Below, piece after piece: positions 25,828 to 34,159 of a stretch of 64,000 bases of DNA. A model generated the notes under the pieces. It was not told the DNA's origin. It was given only the letters and a program-made list of their open reading frames with translations, and did no database searches. This stretch comes from Pristimantibacillus sp052113225 (GTDB lineage: Bacteria > Bacillota > Bacilli > Paenibacillales > Paenibacillaceae): positions 124,001 through 188,000 of the forward strand of contig NZ_JBFRCT010000005.1 in the NCBI RefSeq assembly GCF_052113225.1. The letters are read 5' to 3'. A program made the translations under genes and the position numbers. The number at the start of each line of letters is the position of its first letter. Position 1 is the stretch's first letter.

Positions 25828-27351
25828 ATGGAGCTTATTCTGGAAACGCGAAACCTGGTTAAGCGATTTGGTGCTTTTGTTGCCAATGATCAATTAAATC
25901 TATCGATTCAAAAAGGAGAAATCCACGCGATATTAGGTGAGAACGGAGCGGGCAAGAGCACGCTCATGAATATGCTTTCGGGCATGCTTGCACCGGATGA
26001 AGGAGAGATTCTTTTCAAAGGCCATCCGGTAAAGTTCACCTCCCCAAGGCAGGCGGTAAACGCAGGTATTGGGATGGTGCATCAGCATTTTATGCTGATT
26101 CCTGCCTTAACGGTAGCAGAGAATGTACTGCTAGGCATGAAGCGAGGCCGCAGTCCTTTCTTCCGGTTCAAGCAGGCATGTGCGGAGATTCGCAGCTTAT
26201 CAGACCGGTTTGGACTTAATGTTAACCCGGAGCTTCGGGTAAGTGAGTTATCCGTCGGGCAACAGCAGCGGGTCGAGATTATAAAGACCCTGTTTCGGGG
26301 AGCGGAGTTTATTATTTTGGATGAACCAACAGCGGTGCTGACTCCTCCTGAGGTGAAGGATTTGTTCAAGGTACTTCGGACGTTGAAGGGGCAGGGAAAG
26401 ACGGTCATCTTCATCAGCCACAAGCTGCAGGAAGTGCAGGAGATCTGTGATAGAGTGACGGTGCTTCGGCTTGGTAAGCTGATCGGAACGCAGAGCCTTG
26501 AGGGGACGCTCACCTCTGATCTAGCCCGGATGATGGTTGGCCGTGATGTAGCGGCGCCGGTGCGTGGGGCTGCCAGCCTGGATGGACCGGTTCGTCTACA
26601 GGTAGAAGGTGTTCATGCGCGTGAGAATGGTGTTTCGGTGCTGCACAATATCTCATTTTGCATCCGGCAGGGTGAGATTCTGGGTATCGCTGGTGTTGAT
26701 GGCAACGGGCAGAGGGAGCTAAGTGAAGTGTTGTTTGGACTGAGGGCCAAAGACTCCGGCACGATTGTGCTGGACGGGGAGGAGCTGCAGCGCCAGTATC
26801 CGCGGAGTATGACGGAGCGGGGAGTAGCCTACATACCTGAGGACCGGCATAAGGAAGGACTTATGCTGCAGATGAGTATTGAGGAGAATCTGATTGCCAA
26901 GGAATATCGTAAATCTCGGTTCAGTAAAGGCGGCATCATCAGCCGAAAGAAGATGCGGGAGAACGCGGAGGAGCAGATCCGAAGCTTTTCCATTAAGACA
27001 GCGGGGGCTTCTGTTCCGGTTGGAAGGCTGTCGGGAGGCAATCAGCAGAAGGTAATCCTTGCCCGCGAGCTGATGCTCAATCCCAAAGTATTGGTGGCCA
27101 TGCAGCCTACACGCGGGATGGATGTTGGGGCTGCGGAGTATGTGCATAAGCGGATCCTTGAGGCGCTGGAACAGGGCTGCTCCATATTGCTCATCTCCAC
27201 GGAGCTGGAGGAAATTATGGCTTTGTCTGACCGAGTCGCGGTGTTATACAAGGGCGAGCTGCTTGACACGATGGATAGGGATAATGCGGATCTGGATCGC
27301 ATCGGTATGCTGATGGCAGGTGTCCGGCCGGATTCTTCTTTTGCCATATAG
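25828..27351 (+). CDS. BMP-type (nucleoside) ABC transporter ATP-binding protein, tandem NBD
   Basis: A 507-residue fused ATPase (YufO-like). The first domain has Walker A GENGAGKST (about 38-46), signature LSVGQQQRVEI and Walker B ILDEPTAVLTP. The second has a degenerate Walker A (GVDGNGQRE), signature LSGGNQQKVILARE and MQPTRGMDVGA, as usual for this family in which only one site is fully active. ATG 25828 with TAGGAGTGA eight bases upstream is chosen; the open frame extends further but into the permease gene. Confidence 0.92.
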   Translation: MELILETRNLVKRFGAFVANDQLNLSIQKGEIHAILGENGAGKSTLMNMLSGMLAPDEGEILFKGHPVKFTSPRQAVNAGIGMVHQHFMLIPALTVAENVLLGMKRGRSPFFRFKQACAEIRSLSDRFGLNVNPELRVSELSVGQQQRVEIIKTLFRGAEFIILDEPTAVLTPPEVKDLFKVLRTLKGQGKTVIFISHKLQEVQEICDRVTVLRLGKLIGTQSLEGTLTSDLARMMVGRDVAAPVRGAASLDGPVRLQVEGVHARENGVSVLHNISFCIRQGEILGIAGVDGNGQRELSEVLFGLRAKDSGTIVLDGEELQRQYPRSMTERGVAYIPEDRHKEGLMLQMSIEENLIAKEYRKSRFSKGGIISRKKMRENAEEQIRSFSIKTAGASVPVGRLSGGNQQKVILARELMLNPKVLVAMQPTRGMDVGAAEYVHKRILEALEQGCSILLISTELEEIMALSDRVAVLYKGELLDTMDRDNADLDRIGMLMAGVRPDSSFAI

Positions 27352-27388
27352 AGGTAGGGTAGAAATCATTCCAATTGGAGGGGTTAGG

Positions 27389-28417
27389 ATGAGAGTGAGA
27401 AGGTTCGGGAAATCATTAGCGGTACTGTGTATTTGCTTGGTGATGGTAGTGGTGACAGCCTGTGGCGGCAAAAATTCGGCGGGCAGCAGTAATGCCGGCA
27501 GTGAAAGCAGCAGTGGAGAGAAGCCGCTGAAGGTCGCTCTCTTAACTCCGGGACCTATTAATGACAATGGATGGAATGCTACGGCTTATGCAGGATTAAT
27601 GAAGATAAAAGAGGAGCTTGGTGCAGAAACGGCTTACTCCGAAAAGGTTGGAACTTCAGATGCAGCGGAATTTATTCGTGGTTATGCGGATGACGGCTAT
27701 GACGTTATTATCGGGCATGGCTTCGAGTACGGCGATGTGATGAAGGAGATTGCACCGGATTACACGGATACTTGGTTCCTCGTGAACAGCGCGACGATCA
27801 CACAAGAACCTAACCTGACCTCGCTCAGCTTGAACAATAAGGAACAAGGCTATCTGATGGGCTCGATTGCAGCTTTGATGTCGAAGTCGGGTACGGTAGC
27901 AGCGATTGGCGGCTCCGAGATTCCTCCAATTACGAACTCGGTAGCAGGCTTTGAGCTTGGCGCGAAGGAAATGATTCCTTCTATTAATGTACTGACCACG
28001 ATGCTGGGCAGCGACAATGATGTAGCGAAGGCGAAGGAAACAGCGATTTCATTTATTGAGAAAGGCGCCGATGTCGTGATGACGAACGCAAACCAAGCAG
28101 GGCTAGGTGGAATTGAAGCAGCTCAGCAAAAAGGCGTTTACGCCATTGGCTCCAATCAGGACCAGAACAGCAGCGGCCCCGACACGGTTGTAACAAGTGT
28201 AATCCAGGACTACCCGGAAGCGATGAAGGTTGTTGTGGAGCGGATTAAGAACAAACAGATGAAGGCTGAATCACAGCTACTTGGCGTGAAGGATGGTGCG
28301 ATCTATCTGGCTCCGTTCCATGGCTTTGAAGATAAATTGTCGCAAGAGATCAAGGACAAGATTAATGCTGTTGTGGAGTTGCTCAAATCCGGCGAGAAGG
28401 TTATTAGCACCGAATAG
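27389..28417 (+). CDS. BMP family ABC transporter substrate-binding lipoprotein
   Basis: A 342-residue lipoprotein: signal peptide with lipobox VTAC (Cys about 26), a Ser/Gly-rich linker and a periplasmic-binding-protein fold starting VALLTPGPINDNGWNATAYAG. The family (BmpA/PnrA) binds purine and other nucleosides. GGAGGGG lies five to six bases before the ATG. It completes the transporter in this operon. Whether it binds a nucleoside, a free base or another heterocycle cannot be told. Confidence 0.92.
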   Translation: MRVRRFGKSLAVLCICLVMVVVTACGGKNSAGSSNAGSESSSGEKPLKVALLTPGPINDNGWNATAYAGLMKIKEELGAETAYSEKVGTSDAAEFIRGYADDGYDVIIGHGFEYGDVMKEIAPDYTDTWFLVNSATITQEPNLTSLSLNNKEQGYLMGSIAALMSKSGTVAAIGGSEIPPITNSVAGFELGAKEMIPSINVLTTMLGSDNDVAKAKETAISFIEKGADVVMTNANQAGLGGIEAAQQKGVYAIGSNQDQNSSGPDTVVTSVIQDYPEAMKVVVERIKNKQMKAESQLLGVKDGAIYLAPFHGFEDKLSQEIKDKINAVVELLKSGEKVISTE

Positions 28418-28463
28418 TCAGAGGCAGGCAGATCCAATCCAATACCAGGGGAGAGTGGCTGAT

Positions 28464-29462
28464 ATGCTAACGGAAACAGTGAGGGATACCGTACTGGAAA
28501 GCGAATGGCACCCGGTCTATATTGCAAAAGATTTGAAGGAAGCACCGGTATCGGTCATTGTGCTTGGTGAGCGGGTAGCCGTCTTCCGTGCCGCAAGCGG
28601 CAGTGTGCATGCGCTTCGCGACCTGTGTGTGCACCGCGGTGCAATGCTGTCGAAGGGCAGAGTGGAAAGGGAAACGCTGGTCTGCCCTTACCACGGCTGG
28701 AAATACGACGGCAGCGGTGCATGTGTATGTATACCGGCGCAGGCGAAGACAGACAAGATTCCTCCAAGGGCAAGAGCAACGAAATATCATGCGGTCGAGA
28801 AATACGGACTCGTATGGGTGTGCATTGGTGAGCCGACGAGCGACCTGCCTTACTTTGAAGAATTCGAAAATGCTGATTACCGTCCGCTTCCATGTGGTCC
28901 TTATACCGTGCATGCAGCCGGAACACGAGTGATTGAGAATTTTACAGACTTCGCCCATCTTATGTTTGTTCACGGCGGTCTGCTCGGCCACCCCGATTAT
29001 GCGGAGCTGCCAGACTTTAAAGTGTTCAAAGAGAAAGACCGCGTCTACACCAGTGATGTTCCAATTTTCCAGCCGATCGCGCATTCCGGTTCTGATATGG
29101 CGGAAGGAACGACTTATGTATACGTGAAGGAAGTGTTCCGTCCACTCGCGGCGCGCTTGTCCAAGCGGGATGCGGCAACCGGGCAAACCTTATGGATTCT
29201 GCTGACTGTCCTGCCTGTCGCGGAGAAGGAGTGTACCGTCTATATGTCAGTCTCCCGCAACTATGGCTTTGATGTACCGGATGAACAGTTTATCAAGTTC
29301 CAGGATACGGTGTTTGATCAGGATGCTTGGATTATCGAGACGCAAAAGCCGGAGCTGCTGCCGCTTGATCTTCAGCTGGAGCTGAATCATAAGGCGGATA
29401 CCTTGTCAGTCGCCTATCGCCGCTGGCTGATCGAGCTGGGCGTTACTTTTGGAACGACTTAA
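28464..29462 (+). CDS. Rieske non-heme iron oxygenase, VanA/NdmA-like
   Basis: A 332-residue ring-hydroxylating or demethylating oxygenase. The Rieske cluster ligands are C55-x-H57 and C74-x2-H77 (CVHRG, CPYHGW). Catalytic iron ligands lie in NFTDFAHLMFVH (N159, D162, H165, H170). The short size and C-terminus resemble vanillate/dicamba/methylxanthine demethylases rather than two-subunit dioxygenases. No reductase or ferredoxin is encoded nearby, so electrons must come from elsewhere. It is the last gene of the amidohydrolase-ABC operon and ends at a strong terminator. Confidence 0.9.
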   Translation: MLTETVRDTVLESEWHPVYIAKDLKEAPVSVIVLGERVAVFRAASGSVHALRDLCVHRGAMLSKGRVERETLVCPYHGWKYDGSGACVCIPAQAKTDKIPPRARATKYHAVEKYGLVWVCIGEPTSDLPYFEEFENADYRPLPCGPYTVHAAGTRVIENFTDFAHLMFVHGGLLGHPDYAELPDFKVFKEKDRVYTSDVPIFQPIAHSGSDMAEGTTYVYVKEVFRPLAARLSKRDAATGQTLWILLTVLPVAEKECTVYMSVSRNYGFDVPDEQFIKFQDTVFDQDAWIIETQKPELLPLDLQLELNHKADTLSVAYRRWLIELGVTFGTT

Positions 29463-29470
29463 TTATATAA

Positions 29471-29512
29471 AATAAGCTGTCCCCAGGTTGCGATTGGGGA
29501 CAGCTTATTTTT
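29471..29512 (+). terminator. Intrinsic terminator of the Rieske operon
   Basis: AATAAGCTGTCCCC pairs with GGGGACAGCTTATT, followed by TTT. Confidence 0.92.
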
Positions 29513-29525
29513 GCTTGGGCTTATT

Positions 29526-29732
29526 GCTAGCTTAACGATGCTGCACATCGTTAAGCTAGCTGAATAGCTGTGAAGTTGGTCGCTTAACGATGCCGCGCAT
29601 CGTTAAGGAACTGAAAATCGGCCGGAACTGGTCGGAAAAGCGTGAAATGAGCCTGCTTAACGATACGCGGTATCGTTAAGCACTCTAAAAAGCAGCTGTA
29701 GAGACGTCTTAACGATGCTTCACATCGTTAAG
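29526..29732. repeat. Intergenic array of four palindromes (CTTAACGATG box)
   Basis: Four 25-bp palindromes, CTTAACGAT(G/A)-N5-(C/T)ATCGTTAAG, start at 29531, 29583, 29656 and 29708 (spacings 52, 73, 52). The first is extended by GCTAG/CTAGC arms. The sequences after boxes 2 and 4 (through 29770) are also alike (CCGGA…TGG-CGGAAA…TGAAATGAGC), so the repeating unit is a two-box composite of 125 bp. The array fills the gap between the convergent Rieske and MMPL genes. The same box recurs at 46816 and 58122-58468. Confidence 0.92.
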
Positions 29733-29785
29733 GAGTTGGAAACCGCCCGGATTTGGCCGGAAATGCATGAAATGAGCTAGCCGAG

Positions 29786-31990
29786 TTAATTCTTTTCCGT
29801 AACCTCTCCAATTCTTCCTTGCTTCGATGGCCAGAATACCCGTTTGCCGATCCATACCGTCAAGGCCGGTACGAGGAAGGAGCGGACGATAAAGGTATCA
29901 AGCAGGACGCCGATTGCGGTTACCGTGCCAAATTGAACGAGTACTTGAATTGGCAAAGTGGCAAGGACGGCGAAGGTGCCTGCCAGAATAAGTCCGGCTG
30001 AAGTGATAACGCCGCCTGTCTGCGCAACGCCTTCGGTAATTGCTTGGTTAAGCGGCATCGACTTGCTCTTCTTCCAGATGCTCGACACCATAAAGATGTT
30101 GTAGTCCTCACCCAGTGCGACGAGGAAGACGAAGGCATACAGCGGAATGAGGCCTTGAATGGCATCTGCGCCAAAGAAATAATGCAGAACGAGCCAACCG
30201 ATTCCAAGTGCACTGAAGTAGGAGAGAAGCACCGTTCCCATCAAGTAAAGCATTGCTACAAATGAACGAAGGTAGACGAGCAGGAGCAGAGCGATCATCC
30301 CGATAATAACAGGAATAATTCGATAAGCATCATCGCCAGTCACCTGACGTGTATCATACTGTTCAGCCGTAGCGCCTGCTATCCATACTTTATCGGAGGC
30401 ATCCGAGATGCCTGCTTCCTCAAGGGTCTGTTCAGCAGCAGCACGTATCGTCGGAATCATATCCAACGCTTCAATAGAGTATGGGTTCATCGCAAGCTCA
30501 ACATTATAGGACACAATATTGGCATCACGCGTATTCTGAACAGGTTCAGATACATCGCTGATATTCACTAATTTCCCAAACTTCTGGTCAAACGGCAGCT
30601 CCTTTCCGTCTGCCTGCACCAGTACTTGAACCTTCGCCAGGCTGCCCTCCGAGAAATGATCACCAATCAACGTAAACCCTTCACGTGATGGCATATCTTC
30701 TGGGAAAGTGGACAGAGTATCATACGTGAATTTGATTTGAGTCGCAAAAGCTGCCGTTATACCGAGCACGATTAGCGTTGTGATCGCGATCGTTTTTGGC
30801 CGCTTCACAATCGCGTCGCCTAAGCGCATACCAAAGCTGGATTTTGTTTTGGCCGCAGGAAGCGGCTTGTTTTTCTGAGCGGCACGGGCAGCCTGCATTT
30901 CCGGTGTACGAGGTACAAACGGGAAGAACGAGGCACGGCCGAGAATAGCGAGCAAAGCCGGTACAAGTGTAACGCTCGCGATCATCATAATGAGAATCGA
31001 CAAGCTGAACGGCACGGCGAAGCGGTGAATCGCACCGTATTGCGCCAGCAGCAGGGCGAGCAGCGACATCACGACCGTTAAGCCACTCATCGTAATCGCG
31101 CCGCCGGAGTCGCTGAGCGCTTTGAGCAATGCCTTCTTTTTATCAGATTCCATTGTTAAAACACTGCGGAAACGAGCGATGAGGAAGAGGCAGTAATCTG
31201 TTCCTGCGCCGAAGAGCAGCACCGTCATAATGGATAAGCCTTGTGAATCATAGGATATCCAGCCCTCGTCGGCCATCCAGCCGAGAATCGGTCCGGTCAA
31301 GCCATATGCGAAGCCCACGGCTACAAGAGGGATAAGAGCAAGAATAGGAGAACGGTAGATTAATAATAGAATGATCAGGACAAGTAAAGTTGTTGCGATC
31401 AACAGGGATACGTCAGCGCCTTTGAACAAAGAGGTTGCATCTACGCCAATCCCGGCAGGTCCGGTGATGCGGCCGACAAGTCCTTCATCTTCTAAGCTCG
31501 TATCAAAAGGTTTAGTTGTAAACAGGGTGTTCGCGTCACCCTCAAGCTGCTCCAAGCTGATCTTTAAGTCATCAGATGAAGCATTTTTATCAAAAACAAC
31601 CGTTTGAAGCATCGTTGTACCATCTTCAGACAGCATGGCCTTCAGAGCTGGCAGCGGCATCTCATGAAGAGGTGGCAGCTCCGTCTGATAAGGCAGCGGT
31701 TCATCGGCTAGCTTCTTAGATAAAGCTTGAATCTGCGTGATATCCTCATCGGACAGGCCCGTGGACCGGTGCCAAGCGATAATAGCCGGAATCCCGTTAT
31801 GCTCATTCAAGGCATCGGCTTGAACAGACGGGGCGCTGCTTTCCAGATTGGCAGCGGCATCGTCCTTATGATCACTTGATGACGGCAGGAAAGCATTCGC
31901 AAGACCAACGATTACGATCCATAATACAAGCGTAATCCATCGTCCGCGTTTGCCGCTGACACCGTCAGCGATCCGTTTTAATCCATTCAT
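29786..31990 (-). CDS. MMPL family transporter (RND superfamily)
   Basis: A 734-residue membrane protein with the duplicated MMPL layout: an anchoring helix (about 18-36), an extracytoplasmic domain (about 50-190), a five-helix block including GAGTDYCLFLIARFR, a second external domain (about 430-560) and a second helix block with ALGEDYNIFMVSSIW. Members export lipids or drugs using proton flow. It is transcribed after the TetR gene, 28 bp downstream, and probably forms an operon with it. The substrate is unknown. Confidence 0.92.
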   Translation of the reverse strand: MNGLKRIADGVSGKRGRWITLVLWIVIVGLANAFLPSSSDHKDDAAANLESSAPSVQADALNEHNGIPAIIAWHRSTGLSDEDITQIQALSKKLADEPLPYQTELPPLHEMPLPALKAMLSEDGTTMLQTVVFDKNASSDDLKISLEQLEGDANTLFTTKPFDTSLEDEGLVGRITGPAGIGVDATSLFKGADVSLLIATTLLVLIILLLIYRSPILALIPLVAVGFAYGLTGPILGWMADEGWISYDSQGLSIMTVLLFGAGTDYCLFLIARFRSVLTMESDKKKALLKALSDSGGAITMSGLTVVMSLLALLLAQYGAIHRFAVPFSLSILIMMIASVTLVPALLAILGRASFFPFVPRTPEMQAARAAQKNKPLPAAKTKSSFGMRLGDAIVKRPKTIAITTLIVLGITAAFATQIKFTYDTLSTFPEDMPSREGFTLIGDHFSEGSLAKVQVLVQADGKELPFDQKFGKLVNISDVSEPVQNTRDANIVSYNVELAMNPYSIEALDMIPTIRAAAEQTLEEAGISDASDKVWIAGATAEQYDTRQVTGDDAYRIIPVIIGMIALLLLVYLRSFVAMLYLMGTVLLSYFSALGIGWLVLHYFFGADAIQGLIPLYAFVFLVALGEDYNIFMVSSIWKKSKSMPLNQAITEGVAQTGGVITSAGLILAGTFAVLATLPIQVLVQFGTVTAIGVLLDTFIVRSFLVPALTVWIGKRVFWPSKQGRIGEVTEKN

Positions 31991-32018
31991 CTTTTCTCAT
32001 CTCCCTATAAGCTATAAA

Positions 32019-32666
32019 TTAGTTTCTCTCTTGTCTACCTTCTTCTGATGCGAGCCCGAATAGTAGAATATCGACCGTCTTTGCAGCCAATGCCTCTACC
32101 GGAACTGGACTGACGCTGCCTTTTGGAACAGGATTGTTGCTGCCTCCCGGTTTGCGTTGAATGACGCTAAGCAGGAAGAAAGCAGATGGAATCGGGTCGA
32201 GTCCAAAACTCTTGCTGTCCCGGAGACTGCCGTTTTTTTGCCCTTCTTCAAACAAGGCAGCAATCGGCAGCAGATAGCTTTCCTGCCACCACTTTGTAAT
32301 AAGCTGCTGCGTTTCCGGACGAAGCTCATTGCGGATATCTCTTTCCATCTGGCTTAGATCATCGGGCATGTATTGCAGGATGTAGGCAACAAGCTTGATT
32401 AATCGATCCCGCACGGTCCCGTCTCCGGTAATGATTTCATTCATTGCTGCTTTCGTTTCTTCCGTAACGGTACGCAATACCTCGGTATAAAGCGCTTCTT
32501 TGTCCGCAAAATAATGGTACATCGCTGGCTGTGTTAAGCCGCAGGCTTCGGCGATCTGGCGGGTCGTTACCGATCGGTAGCCATGCTCCATGAATAGGTC
32601 ATGTGCTGTTTTGATAATCAAGGAGCGGGTTGCTTCGTCGAGCGGTTGTTTTTTTCTTCGTGCCAT
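32019..32666 (-). CDS. TetR/AcrR family transcriptional regulator
   Basis: A 215-residue TetR regulator: helix-turn-helix at about residues 10-55 (TAHDLFMEHGYRSVTTRQIAEACGLTQPAMYHYFADKEALY) and a helical ligand domain. The ATG at 32666 with AGGGA upstream is preferred over the TTG at 32687. Twin palindromic operators lie 35-90 bp upstream, so it probably represses itself and the following MMPL exporter, releasing on binding a toxic compound. Confidence 0.92.
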   Translation of the reverse strand: MARRKKQPLDEATRSLIIKTAHDLFMEHGYRSVTTRQIAEACGLTQPAMYHYFADKEALYTEVLRTVTEETKAAMNEIITGDGTVRDRLIKLVAYILQYMPDDLSQMERDIRNELRPETQQLITKWWQESYLLPIAALFEEGQKNGSLRDSKSFGLDPIPSAFFLLSVIQRKPGGSNNPVPKGSVSPVPVEALAAKTVDILLFGLASEEGRQERN

Positions 32667-32701
32667 AGCTGGATTCCCTTCTGTCAAAAATACTTTAGTA
32701 G

Positions 32702-32755
32702 TTAATTTATCGTTTGATAAATTAAAGTTGTTGAATAGATCTTATCAATTGATAA
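32702..32755 (-). promoter_or_regulatory. Twin palindromic operators of the TetR-MMPL operon
   Basis: Operator 1: TTAATTTATC (32702-32711), GTTT, GATAAATTAA (32716-32725), a perfect 10-bp dyad. Operator 2: TTATC-AATT-GATAA (32742-32755). The shared core is TTATC-N4-GATAA, with centres 35 bp apart. Confidence 0.8.
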
Positions 32756-32830
32756 ATTAAAAAGCAAGCAAATAGCGGCGAGTTCAAGCATTAGCCACAT
32801 ATAACTTCAAGATCGCAATGTTCCTCATTT

Positions 32831-33014
32831 CTAACGAACCCTAGTATGCTTATTTCGCTCAAATATAGCCTCGTGGAATTCTAACGAACCGTAGACACGC
32901 TATTCCGTGAAAAAGCGCTCAATATTGCCCGATTTTGCCGAATAACGATACTGTGATTCGTTAGATTTCAGAAGCAGCCTTAATGAGGCAAATAAGCATC
33001 CTACGATTCGTTAG
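32831..33014. repeat. Intergenic array of four boxes (CTAACGAA), two forward and two inverted
   Basis: Boxes of 24 bp start at 32831 and 32881 (reading CTAACGAACC…) and, in inverted orientation, at 32941 and 32991 (ending GATTCGTTAG). Spacings are 50, 60 and 50. Box 1 matches the reverse complement of box 4, and box 2 that of box 3, better than they match each other, so the array is a large mirror-image. It lies between the aldo/keto reductase terminator and the TetR operators in a 546-bp gap with no gene. Confidence 0.85.
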
Positions 33015-33154
33015 CACGTTGAGGAAAGCGATCTGGCAGGGAGGGGACATAGTTGGCGAGAGGTGCGAAGTGGAGAAAACGAGCAAATGGTGAATAAGAC
33101 AAAATGCAGGTATGCAGAGGAGAAGTAGGTGCGGAGGACTCACGCTGGCGCATG

Positions 33155-33200
33155 AAAAAAGGGATTATCCCCAAAGCCATTGGCCTTGGGGATAATCCCT
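33155..33200 (-). terminator. Intrinsic terminator of the aldo/keto reductase gene
   Basis: GGGATTATCCCCAA (33161 on) pairs with TTGGGGATAATCCC (to 33199); on the minus strand a run of T follows. Confidence 0.9.
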
Positions 33201-33212
33201 ACTTCTCAACTA

Positions 33213-34061
33213 TTAGAAATCAAAGTTGTCCGGATCCGGACCAACGCGTTTGTCTTCATTCAAGGCATCAATTTGAGCGATCTCGTCAGCTGACAGCTCG
33301 AAATCAAATACGTTGCCGTTCTCGATAATGCGAGCTTCTTTAATCGATTTCGGAATTGTTACGACACCGTTCTGAAGATCCCAGCGCAGAATCACTTGCG
33401 CAACGGACTTGCCGTGGCGGCTTGCGATTTCCGTTAATACCGGATGGTCAAGCAAACCACCCTGCATCAGCGGAGACCATGCTTCGAGCTGAATGTTGTT
33501 CTCACGTGTGAAGGCACGAAGGTCATTTTGCGCCAGCAGCGGATGATATTCCACTTGGTCGACCATCGGTACAAGCTCAGCGTCCTTCATCAGATCCTGC
33601 AGGTGATGAACGTGGAAGTTGCTGACGCCAATCGCTTTAACGCGGCCTTGCTTGTAGAGGGTCTCAAGTGCACGCCATGCGTCTTTGTATTTACCTACAA
33701 CTGGCCAGTGGATGAGATACAGATCCAGATATTCAAGACCCAGCTTGTTCAGGCTTGTCTCAAAAGCAGCCAGCGTTGATTCGTAGCCCAGATCAGCGTT
33801 CCATACCTTCGATGTAATGAACAAATCTTCCCTTGCCACGCCATATTCGGTCATAGCTTCGCTGATACCTTGGCCTACGCCTGTTTCGTTATCATAAATA
33901 GCAGCTGTATCAATGCTTCGGTATCTATTCTTAATCGCGTCTTTAACGGAGTTAACAACTACGCTGCCATCCTCTACTTTAAATACGCCAAGACCAAGCC
34001 AAGGCATAGCTACACCGTTGTGAAGAACTACTTTATCGTTTAAATGTTGTGCTGTTGTCAT
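33213..34061 (-). CDS. Aldo/keto reductase, YvgN-like
   Basis: A 282-residue soluble NADPH-dependent AKR. The catalytic tetrad is visible: Asp in RSIDTAAIYDNE, Tyr in the same motif, Lys in FITSKVWN and His in YLIHWPVV; the cofactor motif IPKSIKEARIIEN is near the C-terminus. These enzymes reduce methylglyoxal and other carbonyls. AGGAGG lies seven bases before the ATG. It is a single-gene unit. Confidence 0.95.
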   Translation of the reverse strand: MTTAQHLNDKVVLHNGVAMPWLGLGVFKVEDGSVVVNSVKDAIKNRYRSIDTAAIYDNETGVGQGISEAMTEYGVAREDLFITSKVWNADLGYESTLAAFETSLNKLGLEYLDLYLIHWPVVGKYKDAWRALETLYKQGRVKAIGVSNFHVHHLQDLMKDAELVPMVDQVEYHPLLAQNDLRAFTRENNIQLEAWSPLMQGGLLDHPVLTEIASRHGKSVAQVILRWDLQNGVVTIPKSIKEARIIENGNVFDFELSADEIAQIDALNEDKRVGPDPDNFDF

Positions 34062-34159
34062 GAGAGATCCTCCTAAAATGAATTATCACACCAATGGCCG
34101 TATTTATGCCACTTGTGATGATTCATGCTTCGTAAGCATAATTGTTTTACTTCACCTCA

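Noticed and set aside
25023..25886. A 287-codon minus-strand open frame
   Set aside because: Antisense to the second ABC permease, with no motif or start signal.
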